From NCBI GenBank assembly GCA_030691075.1, contig JAUYFI010000075.1, positions 1 to 46,233 of the forward strand: a DNA stretch of 46,233 bases, read 5' to 3'. How positions within the stretch are numbered: the first letter of the stretch is position 1; each line of letters opens with the position of its first letter. The notes below the pieces were generated by a model that saw only the letters and a program-made list of their open reading frames with translations, was not told the origin of the DNA and searched no databases. Below are positions 26,677-34,505 of the stretch, piece after piece. A program made the translations under genes and the position numbers. Source of the DNA: Sulfurisoma sp. (GTDB taxonomy: Bacteria; Pseudomonadota; Gammaproteobacteria; Burkholderiales; Rhodocyclaceae).

Positions 26677-26696
26677 CCTCCCCCGAGAGGGGGAGG
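26677..26696. repeat. Intergenic perfect hairpin between yejE and yejF
   Basis: CCTCCCCC, loop GAGA, GGGGGAGG: an eight-base perfect stem in the 166-base gap of the yej operon. It is followed by CTGGGAGGGGGCGG. This kind of C-rich/G-rich hairpin resembles REP-type intergenic repeats of betaproteobacteria. No T-run follows, so it is not an intrinsic terminator, though it could slow decay of the upstream yejB-yejE mRNA. Confidence 0.6.
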
Positions 26697-26714
26697 CTGG
26701 GAGGGGGCGGGTCA

Positions 26715-28067
26715 TTATTTCACCGCCCGCGGATCGAAGGCGTCGCGCACGGCGTCGGCGAAGAGATTCGCCGCGAGAACAAGGGCAAACATGAAGGCGA
26801 AGGCCGCCGCCAGCGACCACCAGACCATGGGCTCGCGCGCCAGCTCCATGCGCGCGGCATTAATCATGGCGCCGAAGCTGATGGTGTTGGGATCGACGCC
26901 GATGCCCACATACGACAGCACCGCCTCGGCCAGCACCAGGCCGGAAAAATCCATCACCAGCGCGATCAGCACGATGTGCATGAGGTTGGGCAGGATGTGG
27001 CGCAGCATGATCGCAAGCCGGCCGACGCCGAAAGCTCGCGCCGCCTGCACGTAATCCATCTCGCGCAGCTTCAGCGTCTCGCCGCGCAGCAACCGCGCCA
27101 GCCCCGTCCAGCTCGTCACGCCGAGGATCAGGCACAGCGCCAGCAGCCGCGCGTCGGCGCGCGCCGCCGCGGTGGCGAACCAGTCCGGGTGAGTGTCGAT
27201 GATGACCTGCATCATCAGCACCGCCGCCGCGATCAGCAGCACGCCGGGAATCGAGTTGAGCACGGTGTAGAGATACTGGATCAGGTCATCCACCCAGCCG
27301 CCGACGTAGCCGGCGAGAATGCCCAGCAGCACCGCCGCCGGCAGCATGATGAGCGTGGTCAGCGTGCCGATCAAGAGGCCGGTGCGGATGCTCTTGAGCG
27401 TGAGGTAGAGCACGTCCTGGCCGACCTTGTCGGTGCCGAGCACATGGTAGCCGGCGGCGAGCGAAGCGACGGGCCCGGCGATCAGCAGAAGCACGAGCGC
27501 AGTGCCGAGAACGGCACGAATCGCCGTGCCGCTACCACCGAATTTCCTCCATCGAGCAAAAAGCCACAGCGGCAGCCACAGGGCAACGCCGATGCCGAAG
27601 CCGATCACCACGCGCGCCGCGACATCGCCGTCGTGACCATCGAGCGCCGCGCCGAGATGGGCACCGCCATGCTTGAGGCGCGGAAAGTCGCGACCCTCGC
27701 CATCGAGCGATTCCTTGGCGAAGAGATGCGTCGCCAGCGGCGCCGAGTAGGTCTTCTCGGTGCGCGTCTTCAGCGGCAGCAGCAACGCGTCGAGCGCCGA
27801 CAGCACCTCGTTCGAATAAGCGACCGGCCCCTTGCCGGGCTCATTGCCAGCGTCAGGCAGACGCTCGCGGTAGTGCACCGAATCGAGCACCCCGACCACG
27901 AGGAAGGCCGCCAGCACCGTCGCCGCCGCCATCGCCGTCCCGCCAGCGCCGACTTTTTGCCAGGCGTCGCGCAGGTGCGCCTGCCTGCGCGACCACCAGC
28001 CGCCGGCGAACACCAGCGCCAGCAGCAGAAACAGCAGCGCGTCGGACCAGAGAAGGACCGGCTTCAC
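26715..28067 (-). CDS. yejE: Peptide ABC transporter permease (YejE-like)
   Basis: A membrane protein of 450 residues. The N-terminus (residues 1-60) has two hydrophobic segments and a large extracytoplasmic loop follows with KTRTEKTYSAPLATHLF and GRDFPRLKHGGAHLG, typical of long YejE proteins. The C-terminal permease domain has LGTDKVGQDVLYLTLKSIR and the EAA-like loop MDYVQAARAFGVGRLAIML. The start is GTG at 28067, which overlaps the yejB stop (GTGA). It would form the inner-membrane pore with YejB. A copy of the dispersed repeat encodes QKVGAGGTAM between the first two helices. Confidence 0.85.
   Translation of the reverse strand: MKPVLLWSDALLFLLLALVFAGGWWSRRQAHLRDAWQKVGAGGTAMAAATVLAAFLVVGVLDSVHYRERLPDAGNEPGKGPVAYSNEVLSALDALLLPLKTRTEKTYSAPLATHLFAKESLDGEGRDFPRLKHGGAHLGAALDGHDGDVAARVVIGFGIGVALWLPLWLFARWRKFGGSGTAIRAVLGTALVLLLIAGPVASLAAGYHVLGTDKVGQDVLYLTLKSIRTGLLIGTLTTLIMLPAAVLLGILAGYVGGWVDDLIQYLYTVLNSIPGVLLIAAAVLMMQVIIDTHPDWFATAAARADARLLALCLILGVTSWTGLARLLRGETLKLREMDYVQAARAFGVGRLAIMLRHILPNLMHIVLIALVMDFSGLVLAEAVLSYVGIGVDPNTISFGAMINAARMELAREPMVWWSLAAAFAFMFALVLAANLFADAVRDAFDPRAVK
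27941..27957 (-). repeat. Dispersed 17-base motif, copy 4 (in yejE)
   Basis: Reverse strand reads AAAAGTCGGCGCTGGCG followed by GGACGGC, the same right flank as copy 2. Read as KVGAGGT. Confidence 0.85.
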
Positions 28068-29041
28068 TGGAGTCGCACCCTGGGGTCGACCAGCGTGTAG
28101 GAAATGTCGGTCAGCAGCAGGCCGACGATGTAGAGCAGCGAGCCGATGAACACCATCGCCCGCACCACGGCGAAATCCTGCGCGTTGATGGCGTCGATGG
28201 TATAGCTGCCCAGGCCGGGGATGCCGAAGAAGGACTCGATCAAGAGGCTGCCCATGAACAGCAGCGGAATCAGCACCACCACGCCGGTGAGGATGGGAAT
28301 CAGCGCGTTCCTCAGCACGTGGCCGAACAACACCGCGCGCTCCGACAGGCCCTTGGCCCGCGCGGTGCGCACATAGTCCTTGGAAATCTCTTCGAGGAAC
28401 AGCGTGCGGTACCAGCGCGTGCTGGACCCGATGCCGCCGACGACGCTGATGATCACCGGCAGCACGATGAACTTGGCGGTATCCAGCCCGCCGGCGTAGC
28501 CCGAGATCGGCACCAGATGCCATATCTTCGACACCAGCCACTGCCCGCCGATGATGTAGAACAGCCCCGACACCGACATCATCGCCACGCACAGCACCAC
28601 GCCGGCGAAGTCGAGATAACTGGCGCGGAAATACACCAGCAGCAGCGCGAACGACACCGCCGCGAACAGCCCGAGCGCGAACACCGGCAGCGCCACCGCC
28701 AGCGACGGCGCCATGCGGCCGCGGATCTCGCGCGCGATGTCGCGGCCGTCGTCGGCGCGACCGAAATCGAAGGCGAACATCCGCGCCGACTTGCGGAAAA
28801 AGATGGTTTCGGTGGCCTGGTCAATGCCGGCCGCCTTCGCGTTCCACAGCAGCGGCTTGTCGTAGCCGCGTTCCATCTTCCACTTATCGATCGCCTCGGG
28901 CGTCACGCGCTTGACCCCGAGCTGCATGCGCGCCATGTCGTCGGGCGAATTGACCACGAAGAACAGCGCGAAGGTGATGAGATTCACCCCGATCAGTATC
29001 GGGATGGCATAGAGCAGGCGGCGGACGATGTAGGCCAGCAC
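28064..29041 (-). CDS. yejB: Peptide ABC transporter permease (YejB-like)
   Basis: A permease of 325 residues starting at GTG 29041 with the sequence LAYIVRRLLYAIPILIGVN, the normal beginning for this family. Later signatures are WYRTLFLEEISKDYVRTA and RAKGLSERAVLFGHVLRNA, the EAA loop, and GSLLIESFFGIPGLG. It is the first transporter gene of the yejBEF operon. Related operons carry a substrate-binding protein gene yejA; none is seen here. Instead a vapBC pair lies directly upstream and its toxin stop codon TAG overlaps the yejB GTG, so yejB may be expressed from the vapBC transcript. Confidence 0.85.
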   Translation of the reverse strand: MLAYIVRRLLYAIPILIGVNLITFALFFVVNSPDDMARMQLGVKRVTPEAIDKWKMERGYDKPLLWNAKAAGIDQATETIFFRKSARMFAFDFGRADDGRDIAREIRGRMAPSLAVALPVFALGLFAAVSFALLLVYFRASYLDFAGVVLCVAMMSVSGLFYIIGGQWLVSKIWHLVPISGYAGGLDTAKFIVLPVIISVVGGIGSSTRWYRTLFLEEISKDYVRTARAKGLSERAVLFGHVLRNALIPILTGVVVLIPLLFMGSLLIESFFGIPGLGSYTIDAINAQDFAVVRAMVFIGSLLYIVGLLLTDISYTLVDPRVRLQ

Positions 29042-29322
29042 TATTCCGGCTCCACCCAGTTTTCCAGTCGCAACCCCTGAACCCTGGAAAACTCTCGCGT
29101 GTTGTTGGTGATCAGCACCAAATTCAAGCCCAGCGCATGGGCGGCAATCATGGTGTCCAAAGAACCGATGGACTCGCTGCGGCGTTCGAGATCGGCGCGA
29201 AGTTCTCCATGCATCCAGACGGCCCTTTCTTCTCCCGGACGAAACCGATGAAAGTGGGCCAACACCCGTGGAGGCTTGGCGTTCATGATGTAAATGCAGA
29301 TATTGGTATCGAGCAGGATCAT
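29041..29322 (-). CDS. vapC: VapC-type PIN toxin with internal deletion
   Basis: A protein of 93 residues; complete VapC proteins of this type have about 130. Both ends are typical: MILLDTNICIYIMNAKPP at the start and GSLDTMIAAHALGLNLVLI followed by TNNTREFSRVQGLRLENWV at the end. In the middle the chain passes from FRPGEERAVW straight to MHGELRADLERR, so about 35-40 residues are missing, among them the conserved A-E-L segment that supplies a metal-binding Glu. The deletion keeps the frame. The product probably cannot cut RNA, although it might still bind its antitoxin. It overlaps vapB by four bases. Confidence 0.75.
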   Translation of the reverse strand: MILLDTNICIYIMNAKPPRVLAHFHRFRPGEERAVWMHGELRADLERRSESIGSLDTMIAAHALGLNLVLITNNTREFSRVQGLRLENWVEPE

Positions 29323-29552
29323 GCCGAAATCTCGGCACGGACTTGCGGCTCCGGTTGATCCCGAGTCATTACGAAATCAGGTTCGAAAGACAAAAGTGCC
29401 GCCTCCAGCGTCGCCCACGGATCGTCGACCGGCAGAAGCAGAACGCCATTGCCGAAATGCCTGACACCGACCTCGGTTCCGGAAAAACGAAACTCCCTGG
29501 GTAGACGAACCGCCTGACTGCGACCCGACTGAAAAATACGGGCAGTGTCCAT
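29319..29552 (-). CDS. vapB: VapB-type antitoxin (SpoVT/AbrB fold)
   Basis: A protein of 77 residues. The N-terminal swapped-hairpin DNA-binding domain reads TARIFQSGRSQAVRLPREF, the standard start of VapB antitoxins, followed by RFSGTEVGVRHFGNGVLLL. The C-terminal 30 residues, with DPWATLEAALLSFEPDF, would wrap around the toxin. It overlaps vapC by four bases (ATGA). VapB with VapC normally represses the operon, but the toxin here is damaged. The promoter must lie in or next to the integrase remnant upstream. Confidence 0.85.
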   Translation of the reverse strand: MDTARIFQSGRSQAVRLPREFRFSGTEVGVRHFGNGVLLLPVDDPWATLEAALLSFEPDFVMTRDQPEPQVRAEISA

Positions 29553-29564
29553 TCGAAGCTCCCG

Positions 29565-29790
29565 AAATTCCGCGTCGAGGAGGCAACCCCGCCGGCAACA
29601 GCCAGATCGCCCAGAAACGCCTCGGCCTCCGGCGCCCCCATGTCACGCGGGTGACGCTTGCCGTGGAAAAAATGAAGCGCTTGATCCAATTTACATACTG
29701 CGCTTCGGTGCGAATGCTGCAATGCTTTACCCCGATGCGAGCGCGGACTTGATCGAGAAGTTTTTGTGCAGAGGTGATCTCGGGCACCAC
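29565..29790 (-). pseudogene. N-terminal remnant of a tyrosine recombinase (integron-type integrase), frameshifted
   Basis: One frame reads KLLDQVRARIGVKHCSIRTE followed by AQYVNWIKRFI. The continuation, FFHGKRHPRDMGAPEAEAFL and GDLAVAGGVASSTRN, lies in another frame, so a frameshift falls near base 29670. Together they match the N-terminal core-binding domain of integron-type and related phage-type integrases (DQVR--IR--HYS-RTE--Y--WI, FHGKRHP--MG--E---FL). The catalytic C-terminal domain is absent. The gene is dead. It marks a past mobile element at the point where the vapBC pair now sits. Confidence 0.75.
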
Positions 29791-29844
29791 GGAAGGGGCA
29801 TGTTCATGAACACCCTGGTCAATTTTAAACGCGCAGAACTCCGT

Positions 29845-30651
29845 TCAACTGGTCAGTTTCGGTGTCCGGTGCGGCTGGATGACCTGCAACAACTGGGAAA
29901 ATATTTTCGGGTTGCCGGCGATGATGTTGCCGGTGACGAGGTAGTTTGTCTCGCCGGCGAGGTCGCCGACGAGGCCGCCGGCCTCGGTGATCAGCAGCGA
30001 GCCGGCCGCCATGTCCCACGGGCTGAGGCCGAATTCCCAGAAGCCGTCGGTGCGGCCGCAGGCGACGTAGGCGAGGTCGATCGAGGCGGCGCCGGGGCGG
30101 CGCAGGCCGGCGGTCTTCTGCGTCAGCTCGCGGAAGATGGCGAGATAGGCGTCGGCATGGTCGAACATGCGGTAGGGGAAGCCGGTGCCGATCAGCGACT
30201 CGGCCAGTTTCGGCCGCTTGGAGACGCGGATGCGCTTGTCGTTGAGGTAGGCGCCGCCGCCCTTGCTCGCGGTGAACAGCTCGTTGCGCGTCGGGTCATA
30301 GACCACGGCCTGGTTCATCACGCCCTTGTGGGCGAGGCCGATGGAAACGGCATATTGGGGAAAGCCGTGGATGAAGTTGGTGGTGCCGTCGAGCGGGTCG
30401 ATGATCCACTGGTACTCGCTGCCGTTCTCCTCGCCCGAGCTGCCGGTTTCCTCTGCCAGGATCGCGTGCTTCGGGTAAGCTTCGCGGATGGTGTCGATGA
30501 TCGCGGCCTCGGCGGCGCGGTCCACTTCGGTGACGTAGTCGCTCTGCTGCTTGACGCCGACCGTCAGCCGCTCGACGTCGAGGCTGGCGCGGTTGATGAT
30601 CTGGCCGGCGCGGCGCGCGGCCTTGATGGCGATATTGAGCGTGGGATGCAT
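29845..30651 (-). CDS. suhB: Inositol monophosphatase family protein SuhB
   Basis: A protein of 268 residues. Metal and phosphate motifs are in order: AILAEETG (Glu near 67), [15 protein letters not shown] (near 83-97) and [17 protein letters not shown] (near 210). The N-terminus has [18 protein letters not shown]. SuhB hydrolyses inositol phosphates in vitro; in E. coli it also takes part in rRNA transcription antitermination. It is divergent from trmJ, with about 40 bases between the starts. Confidence 0.93.
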   Translation of the reverse strand: MHPTLNIAIKAARRAGQIINRASLDVERLTVGVKQQSDYVTEVDRAAEAAIIDTIREAYPKHAILAEETGSSGEENGSEYQWIIDPLDGTTNFIHGFPQYAVSIGLAHKGVMNQAVVYDPTRNELFTASKGGGAYLNDKRIRVSKRPKLAESLIGTGFPYRMFDHADAYLAIFRELTQKTAGLRRPGAASIDLAYVACGRTDGFWEFGLSPWDMAAGSLLITEAGGLVGDLAGETNYLVTGNIIAGNPKIFSQLLQVIQPHRTPKLTS

Positions 30652-30692
30652 GAGGGTCCGAACTGCACGGCTGCGAAGGCCGCGATTCTAAT

Positions 30693-31463
30693 ATGAACAC
30701 TCCCCAGCCGCTTGCTTCGGCGCTCTCCCGCATCCGCGTCGTTCTCTCGCGCACCAGCCATCCGGGCAACATCGGCGCCGCCGCGCGGGCGATGAAAACC
30801 ATGGGCCTCTCAAGGCTCGTGCTGGTGGCGCCCAGATACTTTCCCGATCCGCGGGCCGAGGCCATGGCCGCCGGCGCGACCGACGTGCTCGAATCGGCGC
30901 GGGTCTGCGCCACGCTGGAAGAAGCGCTGGCCGGCACCGTCTTCGCCACCGCCATGACGGCGCGCCGGCGCGAGCTGGCGACCGAGCCGCTGTGGGTGCG
31001 CGAGGCGATGGCCGAGACGGCGGCACAGTTGGCGCGGGATGCGAGCGGTGAAGTGGCCATCGTCTTCGGCAACGAGACTTCCGGCCTATCCAATGACGAA
31101 CTGGCGCTGTGCCCGCGCTGGGCGATGATTCCCTGCAATCCCGAATGGACATCGCTCAACCTGGCGGCGGCGGTGCAGATCGCCTGCTACGAACTGCGCC
31201 TGGCAAAAGTCGGCGCTGGCGACACGCCGCTGGTGGCCGATGCCAGCGACCGGGCGACCCTGGACGAGATCGCGGGCCTCATCGGTCACCTCGAAAGCGC
31301 GGCGACGGCTGCCGGCTTTCTCGACCCCGCCTCGCCCAAGCGGCTGATGCACCGCCTGCGGCGGCTGTTCGCCCGCGCCGCGCTGGAGAAGGTGGAGGTC
31401 AACATCCTGCGCGGACTGATCGCCAGCCTGCTGGATAGCCGCAATTCCCGGTCGCCGAAGTGA
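30693..31463 (+). CDS. trmJ: tRNA (cytidine/uridine-2'-O-)-methyltransferase TrmJ
   Basis: A SPOUT-family protein of 256 residues. Signatures are RIRVVLSRTSHPGNIGAAAR, MKTMGLSRLVLVAP, VAIVFGNETSGLSNDEL and the knot motif PCNPEWTSLNLAAAVQIACY. A C-terminal helical extension (residues 170-256) is typical for TrmJ. It methylates the ribose at position 32 of several tRNAs. A copy of the 17-base repeat encodes AKVGAGDTP in the linker between the catalytic domain and the extension, a place where the family varies in length. The next ORF starts four bases before the trmJ stop. Confidence 0.9.
   Translation: MNTPQPLASALSRIRVVLSRTSHPGNIGAAARAMKTMGLSRLVLVAPRYFPDPRAEAMAAGATDVLESARVCATLEEALAGTVFATAMTARRRELATEPLWVREAMAETAAQLARDASGEVAIVFGNETSGLSNDELALCPRWAMIPCNPEWTSLNLAAAVQIACYELRLAKVGAGDTPLVADASDRATLDEIAGLIGHLESAATAAGFLDPASPKRLMHRLRRLFARAALEKVEVNILRGLIASLLDSRNSRSPK
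31205..31221 (+). repeat. Dispersed 17-base motif, copy 5 (in trmJ)
   Basis: AAAAGTCGGCGCTGGCG followed by ACACGCC. Read as KVGAGDT. Confidence 0.85.
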
Positions 31464-32053
31464 TTGGCTCCCCACTCTCGCAACCCCGGCTCGCCGCCCC
31501 CGATAATGAAACGTCGTTCGTTTTGCCCGCCGCCGCAAAAGCCTTCATGCGAACAAGTGGAGACCCTCCCCTTGTTTATCCCCCGACAACCGTTGCCCGG
31601 CCAAGGTTGCCGGCATGCTTCACGGTTAGTTCCACGTTTCACGTTTATAGCTGCGGCCAATACCTGCCGCAACGCAAGGAATTGCTGCTGGCCGTCGCCG
31701 ATTTTGGCGTCGGCATCCCCTCGAACGTTCGCATTTACCTTGGCCACCCGGATATGCCGGCGTGCGACGCCATGCGCTGGGCCTTTGCCGGGGGGCACAC
31801 AACCCAGCCCCGGCAGACGTTTCCCAGAGAGTTGGGCCTCGATTTTCTGAAGCAGTTTGTGCAAAAAGCCAACGGCGTCATGCAGGTATTCAGTCACGAT
31901 GGCCGCGCTCGCATTGACCATCGGGGCGAAACATACGAAAATTCACAGCCCTTTTTCGAGGGCACTCTGGTTCAGATTCGGCTATTGTGTGACGATAAGC
32001 ACTACATGCTGTCCAACGAAGCAGCCGCAAAAAGCGCAGCACCTTTTTTCTGA
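31460..32053 (+). pseudogene. Histidine-kinase-type ATPase, probably truncated and degenerate
   Basis: From about base 31655 the frame encodes the C-terminal half of a GHKL-fold ATPase: GQYLPQRKELLLAVADFGVG with the D-x-G-x-G box, AMRWAFAGGHTT, PRELGLDFLKQFVQKANGV, and FFEGTLVQIRLL. The preceding 65 codons do not resemble the family, and the expected N-box helix with its Asn and Glu is missing. In the second glycine box the usual G-x-G-L reads E-L-G-L. I therefore think it is a decayed gene, though a variant anti-sigma-type kinase cannot be ruled out. It is followed 13 bases later by a STAS-like gene, so the set resembles a partner-switch module. Confidence 0.5.
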
Positions 32054-32066
32054 CGAGGGAGACACC

Positions 32067-32417
32067 ATGCACATCAATGTCAAAGAGCTGGTCGGCGAAA
32101 ATGCCATGACGCTGGACGACGGCGATGCCATCTACGCGCGCATCCACGATCCGCTGACCCAAGGCGAGACGGTGGAACTCGATTTCGACGGCGTGCAGGT
32201 ATTCGCTTCGCCCTTTTTCAACGCTGGCATCGGCCGCCTGCTGGGCGAGATGACGACGGATGCCCTCAACGCCCGTCTGAAGTTCGACCATCTGTCGGAC
32301 TTCGGCGCCCGCGTTCTGCGCCGCGTTATCGAGAATGCCAAGGACTACTACGCGGCCCCCGCCGAGCAGCAGCGCGCGATTGATCGCATCGTGCACGACA
32401 ACGCCGTCGCCGCCTGA
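32067..32417 (+). CDS. STAS-like protein (DUF4325 family)
   Basis: A protein of 116 residues beginning MHINVKELVGENAMTLDDG. The phrases GETVELDFDGVQVFASPFFN and GIGRLLGEM match DUF4325 STAS-like proteins, in which an S-x-F-F region takes the place of the phosphorylated Ser of anti-anti-sigma factors. A GAGGGAG ribosome site lies upstream. Such proteins commonly stand next to GHKL ATPases, as here, so the pair may act by kinase-partner binding. The stop overlaps the start of the PIN gene by one base, indicating coupled translation. Confidence 0.7.
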   Translation: MHINVKELVGENAMTLDDGDAIYARIHDPLTQGETVELDFDGVQVFASPFFNAGIGRLLGEMTTDALNARLKFDHLSDFGARVLRRVIENAKDYYAAPAEQQRAIDRIVHDNAVAA

Positions 32418-33037
32418 TGCCGCTGGTTGTCCGCGCCCAGATTGTCGATATACGGGCGGACACCCCGAAAGTTTCCGATGTTTTTCTCGTCGATACTAAT
32501 GCCTGGTATTGGCTGTTTTACTCGCGGGCGTCGCAAACCCCCAACGGCCCACAGGCATACCAGCTCGCCGACTATCCCGCGTTCCTGAAAGCCGCCATCG
32601 GCGCGCAAGCCTCGCTGCATTGCTACGGCCTCACCTTCGCGGAACTGGCCCACAACATCGAAAAAGCCGAGCGAGAAATTTATGAGGCGCAGGTAGGCAA
32701 GGACGTCTACCCCAAGCCCTTCCGCCACGATTACCCCAACCAGCGCCGCAAGCTGGTATCCCTTATCTCCGACACCTGGGCCGACGTGCTCAGTGTGAGC
32801 GCGATGCTGGACCTCGACATGGATAACGAGTTCATGCGGTCGGCACTGACCCTGTTCCCCTCGGTTGGCCTCGATGGCTATGACTTGTTCATGGCCGAAG
32901 CGGCACTGAAAGCTGGCGTCACCCAGATCGTGACTGACGATGGCGACTACGCAACGGTTCAGGGTTTGACGATATTCACCGCTAATCAGCGGGTGATTCA
33001 GGCGGCTCGGGTGGCTGGCAAGCTGGTCACGAGGTAA
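32417..33037 (+). CDS. PIN-domain protein
   Basis: A protein of 206 residues, larger than VapC. The acidic residues of a PIN nuclease are all present: Asp in VFLVDTNAWYWLFY (near residue 26), Glu in LTFAELAHNIEKAE (near 76), Asp in GLDGYDLFMAEAALKAGV and Asp in IVTDDGDYATVQGL. The first 20 residues may not be translated; an inner start near VSDVFLVDTN is possible. PIN proteins cut RNA. The gene overlaps the STAS-like gene by one base, so it probably works with it, either as an effector or as an unrelated toxin captured in the operon. No AbrB, Phd or other classic antitoxin is adjacent. Confidence 0.7.
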   Translation: MPLVVRAQIVDIRADTPKVSDVFLVDTNAWYWLFYSRASQTPNGPQAYQLADYPAFLKAAIGAQASLHCYGLTFAELAHNIEKAEREIYEAQVGKDVYPKPFRHDYPNQRRKLVSLISDTWADVLSVSAMLDLDMDNEFMRSALTLFPSVGLDGYDLFMAEAALKAGVTQIVTDDGDYATVQGLTIFTANQRVIQAARVAGKLVTR

Positions 33038-33094
33038 GCATTTGCCGACAGTGGCACAAATGACGCTGTTTGTTGGTCTGGCAGCGGCTGAAAG

Positions 33095-33118
33095 TTGACC
33101 GGCGCCGTCGGATATAAT
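33095..33118 (+). promoter_or_regulatory. Possible promoter of cysE
   Basis: A perfect TATAAT lies at 33113-33118, 35 bases before the cysE ATG. TTGACC at 33095-33100 would be the natural -35 but is only 12 bases away, too close for sigma-70. The -10 call is therefore moderately supported and the -35 is not. Confidence 0.35.
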
Positions 33119-33152
33119 CGGCGCCTTCCATTTTCGTTCCCGGGCCGCCTCC

Positions 33153-33905
33153 ATGTTCGACCGTCTGCGTGAAGACATCGCCTGCGTTTTCCAGCGCGAT
33201 CCCGCGGCGCGCACTCAGTGGGAGGTGCTGACCTGCTACCCCGGCCTGCATGCGCTGACGCTGCATCGCTTTGCCCACTGGCTGTGGGGGCATCGGCTGC
33301 GCTGGCTGGCGCGGCTCGCCTCGCATTTCACGCGCTGGTTTACCGGCATCGAAATTCATCCGGGTGCCACCATCGGCCGCCGCGTCTTCATCGACCATGG
33401 CATGGGCGTGGTCATCGGCGAGACCGCCGAGATCGGCGACGATTGCACGCTGTATCACGGCGTCACGCTGGGCGGCACTTCATGGAACCGGGGCAAGCGC
33501 CACCCGACGCTCGAGCGCGGCGTGGTGATCGGCGCCGGCGCCAAGGTGCTCGGTCCCATCATTCTGCGCACGGGTGCCAAGGTCGGCTCCAACGCCGTGG
33601 TGGTGCGCGAGGTGCCGGCCGGCGCCACGGCAGTGGGCATCCCGGCGCGCATCGTCGATGCCGGCGACGATGCGGCGCGGCAGGAGAAGGCCGAGAACCT
33701 CGGTTTCTCGGCCTATGCGGTGACCAAGGACGAGGGCGATCCCCTGGCCCTGGCGATCCACGGCCTGCTCGATCACGCGGTCGAGACCGACCGCCGCATC
33801 GCGGTATTGCTCGCTCATCTCGAGCGCTGCGGCGTGCCGCTCGCCGACGAGATGGCGACGGCCGACCAGTTCGATCCCAACTATCTCTCGAAAATAGTTG
33901 ACTGA
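33153..33905 (+). CDS. cysE: Serine O-acetyltransferase
   Basis: A protein of 250 residues beginning [19 protein letters not shown]. The C-terminal half is a left-handed beta helix of hexapeptides: [38 protein letters not shown] and [18 protein letters not shown], then [11 protein letters not shown]. The catalytic His is in IDHGMG. The enzyme makes O-acetylserine, the carbon skeleton for cysteine. It lies directly before the isc operon, where cysteine is consumed by the desulfurases, and the IscR-type promoter for the next gene overlaps its stop codon. Length is within the range of the short betaproteobacterial form. Confidence 0.93.
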   Translation: MFDRLREDIACVFQRDPAARTQWEVLTCYPGLHALTLHRFAHWLWGHRLRWLARLASHFTRWFTGIEIHPGATIGRRVFIDHGMGVVIGETAEIGDDCTLYHGVTLGGTSWNRGKRHPTLERGVVIGAGAKVLGPIILRTGAKVGSNAVVVREVPAGATAVGIPARIVDAGDDAARQEKAENLGFSAYAVTKDEGDPLALAIHGLLDHAVETDRRIAVLLAHLERCGVPLADEMATADQFDPNYLSKIVD

Positions 33906-33926
33906 TTTCGTCGGAATCATTAAAGT
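33894..33926 (+). promoter_or_regulatory. isc operon promoter with IscR-type binding site
   Basis: TTGACT (33898-33903), 17 bases, TAAAGT (33921-33926) form a sigma-70-like promoter, 74 bases before the iscR ATG. It lies within ATAGTTGACTGATTTCGTCG (33894-33913), which resembles the type 1 IscR site (ATAG-TTGACT--ATT---TCGG) known to overlap the iscR promoter. This is how [2Fe-2S]-IscR represses its own operon in other proteobacteria. The -35 hexamer shares bases with the cysE stop codon. Confidence 0.65.
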
Positions 33927-33999
33927 CGATAAAAACGCTCAGGTATTGATTGCCGCAGCGCCGACCCCAAGTGAAGGTGTAACTGGAAAGGACTGAAAA

Positions 34000-34488
34000 A
34001 TGAGACTGACGACCAAGGGACGTTTTGCCGTGACGGCGATGATCGATCTGGCTCTGCGCCACCACGAAGGCCCGGTTACGCTGGCCGGCATCGCCCTGCG
34101 CCAGAAGATATCGCTGTCCTACCTCGAGCAGCTGTTCGGCAAACTGCGCCGCCACCAGCTGGTGACCAGCGTGCGCGGCCCCGGCGGCGGCTACTGCCTG
34201 GCCAAGGGCATGGAGAGCGTGTCGGTCGCCGACATCATCCGCGCCGTCGACGAACCGCTCGATGCCACCAATTGCGGCGGCAAGGGCGACTGCCATGGCG
34301 ACGACCAGCCATGCATGACGCACAACCTGTGGACCAGCCTCAACCAGCGCATGTACGACTACCTGAGCTCGGTGCATCTGGCGCAGCTGGTGGACGAGCA
34401 GCGCAACCGGCCCGAGTGTGCCATGGCGGCCGCGCCGCACACCGCGCGTCGGCCGCGCCGCATGACCGTGGTGGCCACCGCCTTCTGA
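34000..34488 (+). CDS. iscR: Fe-S cluster assembly regulator IscR
   Basis: An Rrf2-family protein of 162 residues. The N-terminal winged helix is MRLTTKGRFAVTAMIDLAL with SLSYLEQLFGKLRRHQLV and RGPGGGYCLAKG. The cluster-binding cysteines are in NCGGKGDCHGDDQPCMTHNL (Cys near 92, 98 and 104, His near 107), the spacing of IscR. It senses the Fe-S state of the cell and represses isc transcription when it holds a cluster. The C-terminus is a basic tail (HTARRPRRMTVV) of variable type. An AAAGGA ribosome site precedes the ATG. Confidence 0.95.
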   Translation: MRLTTKGRFAVTAMIDLALRHHEGPVTLAGIALRQKISLSYLEQLFGKLRRHQLVTSVRGPGGGYCLAKGMESVSVADIIRAVDEPLDATNCGGKGDCHGDDQPCMTHNLWTSLNQRMYDYLSSVHLAQLVDEQRNRPECAMAAAPHTARRPRRMTVVATAF

Positions 34489-34505
34489 TCGGCCTCCAAG
34501 CCGCC

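Noticed and set aside
25731..28100. 789-codon open frame on the plus strand opposite yejF and yejE
   Set aside because: Antisense shadow of the transporter genes; repetitive Arg, His, Gln and Ala content.
33095..33100. TTGACC as the -35 box of the cysE promoter
   Set aside because: It stands only 12 bases from TATAAT, too short for a sigma-70 promoter.
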